Below are positions 17,236 to 25,209 of a stretch of DNA of 64,000 bases, in pieces. The translations under genes and the position numbers were made by a program. The notes beneath the pieces are model-generated. The model did no database searches. It worked only from the letters and a program-made list of their open reading frames with translations, and had not been told where the DNA came from. The DNA is from JBMNGG01 sp050949705 (GTDB lineage Bacteria > Bacillota > Thermosediminibacteria > Thermosediminibacterales > Tepidanaerobacteraceae). The stretch lies in NCBI GenBank assembly GCA_050949705.1, contig JBMNGG010000004.1, positions 124,001 to 188,000 on the forward strand, read 5' to 3'. The number at the start of each line of letters is the position of its first letter. Position 1 is the first letter of the stretch.

Positions 17236-19008
17236 GTGAGCATATCAGAAATGCAAAAGAAAATCAAAGCATTATTGCCAGAAGAGTATCCCAATGGTAA
17301 AGAAATATTAGAGACAGGTAAAACATTAGGCGACAATGTCAATATCGGTAAAACATTGTTTATGCTCAAATATGATGTATCTTCAGAGCGAGAATTCAAA
17401 GAAAAAATGATGTCAAAAAAACAAATTATGTATCATTTCCAATATGGATTAACAGATTTTGAGACATCAAAAAAAGGTTTGGAATCCATTTATAAAGAAG
17501 CTACTGATAGAGGTGCACGACCTGATCGGTTCGGAATATGCCTTGACAGAGCCATGGGCCTTCCAGAAGAGATGAGAAAAAGCATTCCAAGAGAAACAGG
17601 TCTGAAGTTAAACAGTTCAAAAGAATGGGAACTTATTGGACAGATTGTACCAATTCAACCACATTTCGGCGATCATATTATTGGGTCACCTGCTTCAGTT
17701 GAAAACACTATAAATGCATTAAATGCCGGTGTGACAACAGTGGGTAATTTTTCCCAGTACTTCACATATGAATATCCTCAGTGGAAAGATAATTTAACTA
17801 GAACTATTAACACCATAAAAGCATGCGGTATCATGTCAAGATTGAGAGATCGTGGAGTTATGATTCACTCAAATATTGAAGATGGTTTTGCGTCACAATT
17901 TACCGATTGTTGCTCAATAATTGGCTGGGCAATGATGGAATATTACATCGTTGAGGAATTAATTGGAGCAAAACTAACTCATTGTTTTGGAAACTTGACA
18001 GATAATCCGAAAATGAGAATGGCATATTTGTTGGCATTAGATGAAATTCATGGTAAAGAATTAGTAGGTTCTATGGTCAACGGAAATACAATAAGTGCAA
18101 CAGAAGATTTAGATAGGAATTTTGCACCTGTTGCATCATATTGTATCTTCGATATGGTAATGCAAATGAAGAATCCTACAGGTCATGCAATAGGTCCTTT
18201 ACCTGTTACAGAGCTAATAAGAATACCTTCTTGGGAAGAAAATGTCCAAATACAAGTATTTGGCAACCAACTAGAAAAGGAAGCAACAAGAATTTATGAA
18301 AATGATTTGATTAATTTCCAACCAGTTTATGAGCTAAAAGATGTTTTAATTGAAAAAGGACGCCAATTTTACAACAATATTCTTGACTGTCTCTCTGATA
18401 TTATCGACGTACAGGATCCTTTGCAGCTTATGATTGCTTTGAAAAAAATCGGTCCAGTAAAACTGGAAGAATACTTTAATGTAACAAAAAATCAAAAAGT
18501 TTCAGCAAGGAAAAAACCAGCGGTACCAACAAAGATGTTTGAACACGTTCTTGAAATTGTCGATGATGAAATTAAAAATCTAAATCTTTCAGAGGAAACA
18601 AAGGAAAGTGTAAAAGGAAAAAAATTAATAATTGCAAGTACAGATGTTCATGAGTTTGGCAAAATGGTGATATCAGAGGTTCTAAAGAGCCTTGATATAG
18701 AGGTAGTAGATCTTGGTAGTAGCGTTGAAGCAGATACTGTTATAGATGAAGCAAATAAACATAAACCTGATGCCATTGTTATTAGTACTTATAATGGTTT
18801 AGCTTTAACTTATGGTAAAAGCTTATTAGCCAATGCCCAAAAACATCAATTAGAAACCCCTATTTTCATGGGAGGAAGACTAAATGAGGATACAGGGGAA
18901 GAACTACCAATTGATGTAACTGAAGATTTGAAGGAAATTGGCATCATTATTTCAGGTACGCTAAATAACATGATCCAAACTTTAGGCCAACTTAACGCTA
19001 CTAATTAA
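17236..19008 (+). CDS. Single-chain cobalamin-dependent mutase-like protein
   Basis: 590 residues. The C-terminal third is a B12-binding Rossmann domain of the base-off/His-on type: DVHEFG (Asp470, His472, Gly475) supplies the cobalt ligand, followed by VVDLGSSV, VISTYNG and the FMGGRLN loop. The N-terminal about 400 residues resemble the TIM-barrel catalytic subunit of glutamate mutase (MutE) in layout (VTTVGN, RDRGVMIHSN, GAKLTHCFGNLTDNPKMR), though only distantly. Glutamate mutase has separate E and S subunits, so this is a fused relative. GTG start 17236 with GGGAGGA. An isomerisation of the transported substrate is inferred; the substrate is unknown. Confidence 0.8.
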   Translation: MSISEMQKKIKALLPEEYPNGKEILETGKTLGDNVNIGKTLFMLKYDVSSEREFKEKMMSKKQIMYHFQYGLTDFETSKKGLESIYKEATDRGARPDRFGICLDRAMGLPEEMRKSIPRETGLKLNSSKEWELIGQIVPIQPHFGDHIIGSPASVENTINALNAGVTTVGNFSQYFTYEYPQWKDNLTRTINTIKACGIMSRLRDRGVMIHSNIEDGFASQFTDCCSIIGWAMMEYYIVEELIGAKLTHCFGNLTDNPKMRMAYLLALDEIHGKELVGSMVNGNTISATEDLDRNFAPVASYCIFDMVMQMKNPTGHAIGPLPVTELIRIPSWEENVQIQVFGNQLEKEATRIYENDLINFQPVYELKDVLIEKGRQFYNNILDCLSDIIDVQDPLQLMIALKKIGPVKLEEYFNVTKNQKVSARKKPAVPTKMFEHVLEIVDDEIKNLNLSEETKESVKGKKLIIASTDVHEFGKMVISEVLKSLDIEVVDLGSSVEADTVIDEANKHKPDAIVISTYNGLALTYGKSLLANAQKHQLETPIFMGGRLNEDTGEELPIDVTEDLKEIGIIISGTLNNMIQTLGQLNATN

Positions 19009-19239
19009 GACAAGCTCTACTAAAATAATTTTAAAATTACCATACATCGCATTAGTCAGAATAATTTAGACACTACAAAGAACAGGGTTTTGGCAAAATA
19101 TTTAACAGGGGGGATGCGATGATTAATACAAAAGAAGTCTTCTTATAAAGAGATGGCGTATTTTCCGAGTAAGAAGTATTGCAATTCAAGTATCATCAAA
19201 GAAAAAAATGTTTTGCGAAAAGGAAAGGAGCTCATTCTA
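19009..19239 (+). other. Spacer before the ABC transporter operon
   Basis: 231 bases without a supported gene. An in-frame ATG at 19153 extends the binding protein by 29 residues but lacks a good ribosome site and would bury the signal peptide. No terminator is visible after the B12 gene, so read-through into the transporter is possible. Confidence 0.5.
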
Positions 19240-20445
19240 ATGAAAAAAAGCAGATTTCTCAGTATTGGCATATTACTTTTAAGCCTTATGTTAATTTTGA
19301 CTGCTTGTGGCGGTTCCCCCTCGACTGAAGGTCAACCTGCAGGTGGCAACGATTCTTCAGACGCTGAGCAAAAAACCGCAAGTGATAAGATTAAGATTAT
19401 GGTAGTTGGCCCAATGACGGGTGACAGTGCTAACATAGGTGCACACCAGCTTAACGGTGCAACGCTAGCAGCAGAGGAAATAAATGCTGCCGGCGGTGTT
19501 AATGGGGCAATGATTGAGCTAGAAGTCGGCGACGATCAAGCTAACCCCAACCAAGCTAGTATTTTAGCAGAGAAAATCATCGTTGATGATGAAATATTAG
19601 CCGTGTTAGGTCACATCAATACCGGTTGCTCATTATCCGCTCTACCAATTTACGAAAAAGTTAACATGCCTGTCATTTCAGGTACAAACACCGGTGACAC
19701 AATTTGTGATGAAGGTTATGGCAACTATTTCCGTATAATTGCCAGTGACTCTTTAAATACCAAACAACAAACATACCTAGCTATCAAAGAACTTGGATAC
19801 TCTAAGCCCGCTTTACTTTGGGAGAATACAGACTATGGAAAAGGAATGCGTGATATAGCTGTTAAAGTGCTTAAGGAAGACTTCGGAATCACACCTGTTG
19901 GTGATGAATCTTATATTCCTGGCGTCGATCGTGATTATTCTGCTCAAATTACCAAATTTAAGGGCGCAGGCGCTGATGTTCTGTTAGTATTAGGAGAATA
20001 CACTGCAGGAGCACTTATTGCAAAGCAGAATGCAGCATTAGGCTTAAATGCCCAGATTGTTGCCAGTAATGGATGTTCTAACCCACAACTTATTGAAATT
20101 GCCGGGGAAGATGCTGAGGGTATTTATGTTATGACTGGATACGACCCCAATGATCCTCGTGAGAAGCAGCAAACCTTTACTAAAAACTTCCTTGATAAAT
20201 ATGGTGAAGAACCTGGTGAGTGGGCTGCTCACGCTTATGATATCGTCTATTTGATCAAAGCTGCATACGAAAACGGTGGCACCACAAGGGAAGCCTTGAT
20301 TGATGAACTACACAATCTTGGTGCTTTTGATGGTGTAACTGGTACGATCGAGTTTGACGAAAGAGGCGACGTGCCGAATAAAATGGTTTCAATGATGAAA
20401 GTTGAGGGTGGTAAGTTCGTTACTTACATCCCCGAAAAATTCTAA
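19240..20445 (+). CDS. livK: Branched-chain-type amino acid ABC transporter, substrate-binding lipoprotein
   Basis: Extracytoplasmic receptor for the high-affinity HAAT transporter. 401 residues; signal peptide with Lys-rich start, Leu-rich core and lipobox LTAC, giving a lipidated Cys, then a Ser/Gly/Asp-rich linker. The mature part is a periplasmic-binding fold type I (IKIMVVGPMTGDSANIG, GVNGAMIELEVGDDQANP, SALPIYEKVNMPVISG). ATG 19240 follows AAAGGAG. The substrate need not be leucine: this family also takes other amino acids, aromatic acids and urea. Its setting beside a B12 enzyme and a glycyl radical enzyme argues for a catabolic substrate. Confidence 0.9.
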   Translation: MKKSRFLSIGILLLSLMLILTACGGSPSTEGQPAGGNDSSDAEQKTASDKIKIMVVGPMTGDSANIGAHQLNGATLAAEEINAAGGVNGAMIELEVGDDQANPNQASILAEKIIVDDEILAVLGHINTGCSLSALPIYEKVNMPVISGTNTGDTICDEGYGNYFRIIASDSLNTKQQTYLAIKELGYSKPALLWENTDYGKGMRDIAVKVLKEDFGITPVGDESYIPGVDRDYSAQITKFKGAGADVLLVLGEYTAGALIAKQNAALGLNAQIVASNGCSNPQLIEIAGEDAEGIYVMTGYDPNDPREKQQTFTKNFLDKYGEEPGEWAAHAYDIVYLIKAAYENGGTTREALIDELHNLGAFDGVTGTIEFDERGDVPNKMVSMMKVEGGKFVTYIPEKF

Positions 20446-20481
20446 CTAAATAACAAAGAACCTTTTAAAAAATAGAGTGAG

Positions 20482-20516
20482 AGCGGCGGGCTATGAGCTT
20501 TTGCTCGCCGCTTTTC
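20482..20516 (+). terminator. Intercistronic terminator/attenuator between binding protein and permease
   Basis: A GC-rich 10-bp stem (20482-20491 with 20503-20512, one G-U) followed by TTTT. Such hairpins inside transporter operons allow more binding protein than membrane subunits. Confidence 0.75.
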
Positions 20517-20547
20517 ATAGAATCCGATAGGAGAGCAGGGTGAAAAA

Positions 20548-21420
20548 ATGCTACTACAATATATAATCAACGGCCTTAGTATGGGCAGTGTGTATGCAAT
20601 CATTGTTATAGGGTATAACATGGTGTACGGTATACTAGAGCTACTTAATTTTGCACACGGAGATGTGTACACAATAGGTTGTTTTGTTACTTTTGCGATG
20701 GTAGTTGCCGGTAATAATGTATTTCTCTCAATACTGGCAGGGGTTCTTGTAGGATTCCTAATTAACATTGGAGTTGAACGATTTGCATATAGACCAGTGC
20801 GCTTTTCAGGGCGTGTTACGCCAACAATAAGTGCGGTTGGTGTAGCTTATATTGCAAGAAATATCGTTATGAAAATCTGGGGTCCACAAACTTATCCATT
20901 TAGCGTAGGTATTCCTAATAAGAACTGGCATATAGGAAATTTTGTTTTGGGTTCTCTACAAATATATATTTTAATTATTGCTCTTGCGTTGATGGCGAGC
21001 ATCTTCGCACTACTAAAATATACTAAAGCCGGCCAGGCGGTCATAGCTATTTCTCAGAGTATTCCTACCGCAGCTTTAATGGGAATCCCTGTCAATAAGG
21101 TTATTGCAGCTGTGTATGGTATCGGAGGCGCTCTAGGCGTTATTGGTGGTATCTTGTTCTGTTCATACTATGACAGCATATTTGTTGGTATAGGTTTTAT
21201 GCTGGGTACTATGAAGGCATGGATGTCTTCTATAGTTGGTGGTATAGGTAGTTTAAAAGGTGCAATAATTGGTGCTATGCTTTTAGGGCTCGTCGAAAGC
21301 TTGGTTGCAGGTTATGTTTCTACTGTCTATAGAGACGCTTTCGTTTGGGGTATTCTAATAGTATTCGTACTGTTCCGCCCAATGGGCCTATTTCCAGCAC
21401 AAATTTCCGAGAAAGTGTGA
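20548..21420 (+). CDS. livH: Branched-chain-type amino acid ABC transporter permease, LivH-like
   Basis: 290-residue integral membrane subunit with about eight hydrophobic segments. N-terminal LLQYIINGLSMGSVYAIIVIGYNMVYGIL and LLNFAHGD are typical of LivH; the loop near residue 220 (GIGSLKGAIIGA) is the ATPase-coupling region. ATG 20548 with AGGAGAG upstream. Pairs with LivM, 11 bases downstream. Confidence 0.93.
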   Translation: MLLQYIINGLSMGSVYAIIVIGYNMVYGILELLNFAHGDVYTIGCFVTFAMVVAGNNVFLSILAGVLVGFLINIGVERFAYRPVRFSGRVTPTISAVGVAYIARNIVMKIWGPQTYPFSVGIPNKNWHIGNFVLGSLQIYILIIALALMASIFALLKYTKAGQAVIAISQSIPTAALMGIPVNKVIAAVYGIGGALGVIGGILFCSYYDSIFVGIGFMLGTMKAWMSSIVGGIGSLKGAIIGAMLLGLVESLVAGYVSTVYRDAFVWGILIVFVLFRPMGLFPAQISEKV

Positions 21421-21430
21421 GGTGTAGACA

Positions 21431-22438
21431 ATGGTAGATTTAGTCAAAAAACGTCGCAGCCATTTAGGCATATTACTTCTCCTATTATATGCTATGGCAC
21501 CTATTATCATTAAAAATACCTATGTGATTCGTGTTATGAACATGTGTATGCTGTATTCAATAATCGCGTTGTCCATCAACTTAATCGTTGGTATTTCCGG
21601 TCAATTGGATTTTGGTCGCTCGGCCTTTGTAGGTTTAGGGGCTTATGCATCTGCCTTATTGACCAAAAACTTGGGTGTTCCCTTTTTGTTATCACTGGCT
21701 ATATCAGGATTATTTTGTGCAGCTGTCGGCTTTTTCCTTGGTTTTTTATGCCGAAAATCAGCCTTTGACTACTTGACCCTGATTACTATAGGTTTTAATG
21801 TAATCTGTCAGCAGGCTTTTCTAAATATGCAAGACCTTACCGGTGGTGCCATGGGTATCCGTAAAGTACCACATGCAAGCATCTTCGGTTTTACATTTGA
21901 CAATAACACAAAATATTTCTACTTAGCACTTGTGTTATTGATAATTTCTTATTTTGCAGTAAAGTTCATCATTGATTCCAAGTGGGGCAGAGCTTTTGAA
22001 GCCCTTCGAGATGATCCGATTGCCGCTGCTTATAGTGGAATTAAAGTGGCAGATTATAAGGTCCTCTGCTTTACATTAGGTTCTTTTATTACCGGTATTG
22101 CCGGAGCAGCCCTTGTCCATTATACTAACTACGCAAGTCCCTACAACTATACATTGGACGAATCAGTATTACTTCTACAGATGCCAATATTAGGCGGCTT
22201 AGGTAGTTTACCAGGCTCCATAATAGGGTCTGCAATACTAATTATCGTTCCGGAAATATCTAGAACCTTCTATGATTATCGACTTATGTTTGTCGGTATT
22301 TTGATGGTTGTTTTGATGATCTGGGCGCCCAATGGATTGTTAGGGAAAAACGGTATTGGCGAAAAAGTTATCGGTTTGAGACGGTTACTCACTGGGCAGG
22401 AGAGCAAAACCGTAAACGAGACAACAGAGGTGAAATAA
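21431..22438 (+). CDS. livM: Branched-chain-type amino acid ABC transporter permease, LivM-like
   Basis: 335-residue second permease. About ten hydrophobic segments; hallmarks NLIVGISGQLDFGRSAFVGLGAY, the cytoplasmic coupling motif EALRDDPIAA and GGLGSLPGSIIG. The gene starts 11 bases after livH and ends one base before livG, a tightly coupled operon. Confidence 0.93.
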   Translation: MVDLVKKRRSHLGILLLLLYAMAPIIIKNTYVIRVMNMCMLYSIIALSINLIVGISGQLDFGRSAFVGLGAYASALLTKNLGVPFLLSLAISGLFCAAVGFFLGFLCRKSAFDYLTLITIGFNVICQQAFLNMQDLTGGAMGIRKVPHASIFGFTFDNNTKYFYLALVLLIISYFAVKFIIDSKWGRAFEALRDDPIAAAYSGIKVADYKVLCFTLGSFITGIAGAALVHYTNYASPYNYTLDESVLLLQMPILGGLGSLPGSIIGSAILIIVPEISRTFYDYRLMFVGILMVVLMIWAPNGLLGKNGIGEKVIGLRRLLTGQESKTVNETTEVK

Positions 22439-22439
22439 T

Positions 22440-23210
22440 ATGGCTGTATTACTAAAAGCGGATTCAATCAGCAAATCTTTCGGTGGTGTCAATGCACTTT
22501 CAGACGTTAATTTAGATATAATGGACGATGAAATATTAGGTATTATCGGTCCTAACGGTGCTGGTAAAACCACACTCTTTAATGTGCTTACTGGCTTTTA
22601 CACCCCCACTAGTGGCAAAGTTCTGTATCGTGGTAAGGACATGACTGGCAAGCCTGTGGATGAAATGAATAGAGTGGGACTGGCACGAACCTTTCAAAAC
22701 ATTCGGCTTTTTAACGCCATGACTGTAGTTGATAATTTGGTTGTAGGTATGCATGCTAATATTAAGCAAGGTCTAACAAATATTTTGTTTCGTAATGCAC
22801 AATTTAAAAAGACGGAAAAGATGGCTTATGATAAAGCCATGGAAATTTTAGAATATCTTGGCATTGAAGATGTTGCACAAGAACTTGCCGGCAACTTATC
22901 TTATGGTCAGCAGCGTAAAGTTGAGATTGGTCGTGCACTTGCCAGTGACCCCGAAATTGTTCTGCTTGATGAACCTTCTGCCGGTATGAACCCCCAAGAG
23001 GCTATTGAATTGATGTCATTAATTAAAGGTATCCGGGATAGAGGCCCTGCAGTTATACTCATTGAACATAATATGCGCCTTGTTATGGGTGTGTCAGATA
23101 GAGTTGCAGTGCTAAATTTCGGCAAGAAAATTGCAGATTGCTCTCCGGAAGAAGCGCAGAACGATCCTCAGGTAATTGAGGCTTATTTGGGTAAAAGGGA
23201 GGACTGTTGA
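22440..23210 (+). CDS. livG: Branched-chain-type amino acid ABC transporter ATPase, LivG-like
   Basis: 256-residue ATPase. Walker A GPNGAGKTT, Q-loop region ARTFQNIRLF, signature LSYGQQRKVEIGRAL, Walker B IVLLDEPSAGM and switch His in LIEHNM. The C-terminal extension EAYLGKR is typical of LivG. One base separates it from livM. Confidence 0.95.
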   Translation: MAVLLKADSISKSFGGVNALSDVNLDIMDDEILGIIGPNGAGKTTLFNVLTGFYTPTSGKVLYRGKDMTGKPVDEMNRVGLARTFQNIRLFNAMTVVDNLVVGMHANIKQGLTNILFRNAQFKKTEKMAYDKAMEILEYLGIEDVAQELAGNLSYGQQRKVEIGRALASDPEIVLLDEPSAGMNPQEAIELMSLIKGIRDRGPAVILIEHNMRLVMGVSDRVAVLNFGKKIADCSPEEAQNDPQVIEAYLGKREDC

Positions 23211-23211
23211 G

Positions 23212-23913
23212 ATGCTTGAAATTAATAATTTGACTGTTAAATACGGAAAAATCAAAGCACTTTCTAATGTTTCACTTAAAGTAGAGAAGGGAAAGCTTAC
23301 TACCCTGCTGGGTGCCAATGGTGCCGGAAAGACTACTCTTCTTAACACGATCTCTGGTCTTCTTAAGCCAGTTTCAGGCGAAATTATCTACGAAGGACAG
23401 CACATAGAAGGCAAGCCGACCGATGCAATTGTACGCATCGGTGTGGCCCAGTGTTGTGAAGGGCGTAAGGTATTCCCTCGTCAAACTGTTCATGAAAATC
23501 TCCGGTTAGGTGCTTTTACCCGTAAAGATAATGAAATAGAGAAAGACATCGAGAAATTTTATAAAAAGTTTCCCCGCCTAGGCGAACGCAGAAACCACAG
23601 AGCCGGCTTTTTGTCTGGTGGAGAGCAGCAAATGATGGCAATTTGTCGTGCGTTAATGTCTAGGCCAAAACTACTGTTACTCGACGAGCCTTCAATGGGA
23701 CTTGCTCCTCTAGTTGTTGCTGAAGTTTTTGAGCTAATAAAAGAACTAAAAGAGGAAGGCATAACAATTTTGCTGGTAGAGCAGAATGCCAATATGGCAC
23801 TAAAGATTGCTGACAAAGGTTACATTTTGGAAGTCGGTGAAATAGTAGCAGAAGATACTGCAGCTAACCTATTATGCAGTGATATCGTACAAAAGTCTTA
23901 TCTTGGTGGATAG
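23212..23913 (+). CDS. livF: Branched-chain-type amino acid ABC transporter ATPase, LivF-like
   Basis: 233-residue second ATPase. Walker A GANGAGKTT, CCEGRKVFPRQTV, signature LSGGEQQMMAICRAL, Walker B LLLLDEPSMGL and VEQNAN (the switch His replaced by Gln, normal in LivF). ATG 23212 is one base after the livG stop, with GGGAGG inside the livG end. Last gene of the transporter. Confidence 0.95.
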   Translation: MLEINNLTVKYGKIKALSNVSLKVEKGKLTTLLGANGAGKTTLLNTISGLLKPVSGEIIYEGQHIEGKPTDAIVRIGVAQCCEGRKVFPRQTVHENLRLGAFTRKDNEIEKDIEKFYKKFPRLGERRNHRAGFLSGGEQQMMAICRALMSRPKLLLLDEPSMGLAPLVVAEVFELIKELKEEGITILLVEQNANMALKIADKGYILEVGEIVAEDTAANLLCSDIVQKSYLGG

Positions 23914-24197
23914 TGATATTCAAGTAGACGAGATAAAGCAATAATGGCTGGTTGCAATTGGTCTTCGATATGTTTAGTAATAGCGAGATAAAATATGAAA
24001 CTTCCGCGATATATATTAGATATCGCCACATTTTAAAAAAGAGAGGGGATCATCAATAGCCTTGGCAATGATAATAACTTGCTGAGCTATACTTCGCAGA
24101 TTAGAGTGTGTACACTCTGGAAATTGTCCAAGCCTCCCAATTCTAGATGTTCTGAGGTTTCTGTGGTGAGAAAACAGTTTCTTTAAAATGCAAGATC
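23914..24197 (+). promoter_or_regulatory. Regulatory spacer upstream of glycyl radical copy 1
   Basis: No gene. It contains two dyads: GCGATAT / ATATCGC (24007-24027) and AGAGTGT-GT-ACACTCT (24103-24118). The second is a compact 16-bp near-palindrome of operator size. No clear -35/-10 pair was recognised. This sequence differs completely from the one in front of copy 2, so the two copies have separate control regions. Confidence 0.4.
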
Positions 24198-24229
24198 CCC
24201 CAAAATATCCAAGAAAGAAGGGTTAAGGG

Positions 24230-25138
24230 ATGGAAAAAGGAATAGTTTTCAACATACAGAAATTATCGATTCATGACGGACCGGGAATCAGGACATTAGT
24301 TTTTCTAAAGGGCTGCCCTTTACGCTGCTTGTGGTGTTCAAACCCAGAATCACAAAAAGCAAAACCGCAAGTAGCATCCTTTCACAAGAGATGTATAGGG
24401 TGTGGAGTCTGTGAAGTAGTATGTCCCCAAAAAGCCATAAAAGAAATAGACGGTCTATATATAATAGACGACGAGCTTTGCGATGATTGTGGAATATGCG
24501 TAAAAGAGTGTTACACAAATTCCAAACAATTTATGGGCAAAGAAATGACAGTAGAAGAAGTAGTAGAAGAAGTTATGAAAGACAACATGTTTTACAAGAG
24601 ATCCGGAGGGGGCGTAACTTTTTCAGGCGGAGAACCTTTAATGCAACCAGCTTTTCTCTTAGCCCTACTTAAAGAATTTAAAAAACAAAACGTAAACACA
24701 GCAATAGAGACGAGCGGCTATTGTGATACAGAAGTTTTAAAAGAAATAGCAGATTACCTAGATATAATTCACTATGACATAAAACATATGGACACAGACA
24801 TTCATAAAAAGATAACTGGAGTATCCAACGAACTCATATTAAAGAACCTAAAAGCATTAGATAGCAAGCGAAAGAAGATAATAGTTCGGATTCCCATAAT
24901 TCCCACATATAACGATTCTGAGGAACATATAAAAAGCGTAGTTGACTTTTGCTCCGACTTAAAATCTGTAGAAAAGATAGAATTGCTACCCTATCACAAT
25001 CTTGGAGAATACAAGTATAAAAGCATAAATAGAGAATACGAACTTTCAGAATTAAAAACACCTGACAAAGAACACATGGAAAAGCTATTAAACATCGTAC
25101 AAGATGCAGGTATACCTTGTGAAATAGTTGAGGCTTAA
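24230..25138 (+). CDS. Glycyl radical enzyme activating protein (radical SAM), copy 1
   Basis: Abstracts a hydrogen from the glycine of its partner using S-adenosylmethionine. 302 residues. Near the start HDGPGIRT then the radical SAM cysteines CPLRCLWC (CX3CX2C), two extra ferredoxin-type clusters CIGCGVCEVVCP and CDDCGICVKECY (residues about 58-100), FSGGEPLMQP and the C-terminal half of the barrel. The double-cluster insert is the type that partners eliminating enzymes such as glycerol, choline or hydroxyproline glycyl radical enzymes rather than plain PflA. The ATG is fixed by AAGAAGGG. Protein identical to copy 2 at 37602. Confidence 0.95.
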   Translation: MEKGIVFNIQKLSIHDGPGIRTLVFLKGCPLRCLWCSNPESQKAKPQVASFHKRCIGCGVCEVVCPQKAIKEIDGLYIIDDELCDDCGICVKECYTNSKQFMGKEMTVEEVVEEVMKDNMFYKRSGGGVTFSGGEPLMQPAFLLALLKEFKKQNVNTAIETSGYCDTEVLKEIADYLDIIHYDIKHMDTDIHKKITGVSNELILKNLKALDSKRKKIIVRIPIIPTYNDSEEHIKSVVDFCSDLKSVEKIELLPYHNLGEYKYKSINREYELSELKTPDKEHMEKLLNIVQDAGIPCEIVEA

Positions 25139-25209
25139 TAGCTAATTAACATATATTAGCGAAAATTTATTTTTAATTACAAAAATAAATTCAAAAGGAG
25201 GCTATGATA

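Noticed and set aside
24062..24083. Possible sigma-54 promoter (TTGGCA ... TTGCT) before glycyl radical copy 1
   Set aside because: GG and GC are 15 bases apart instead of 10; the spacing requirement is strict.
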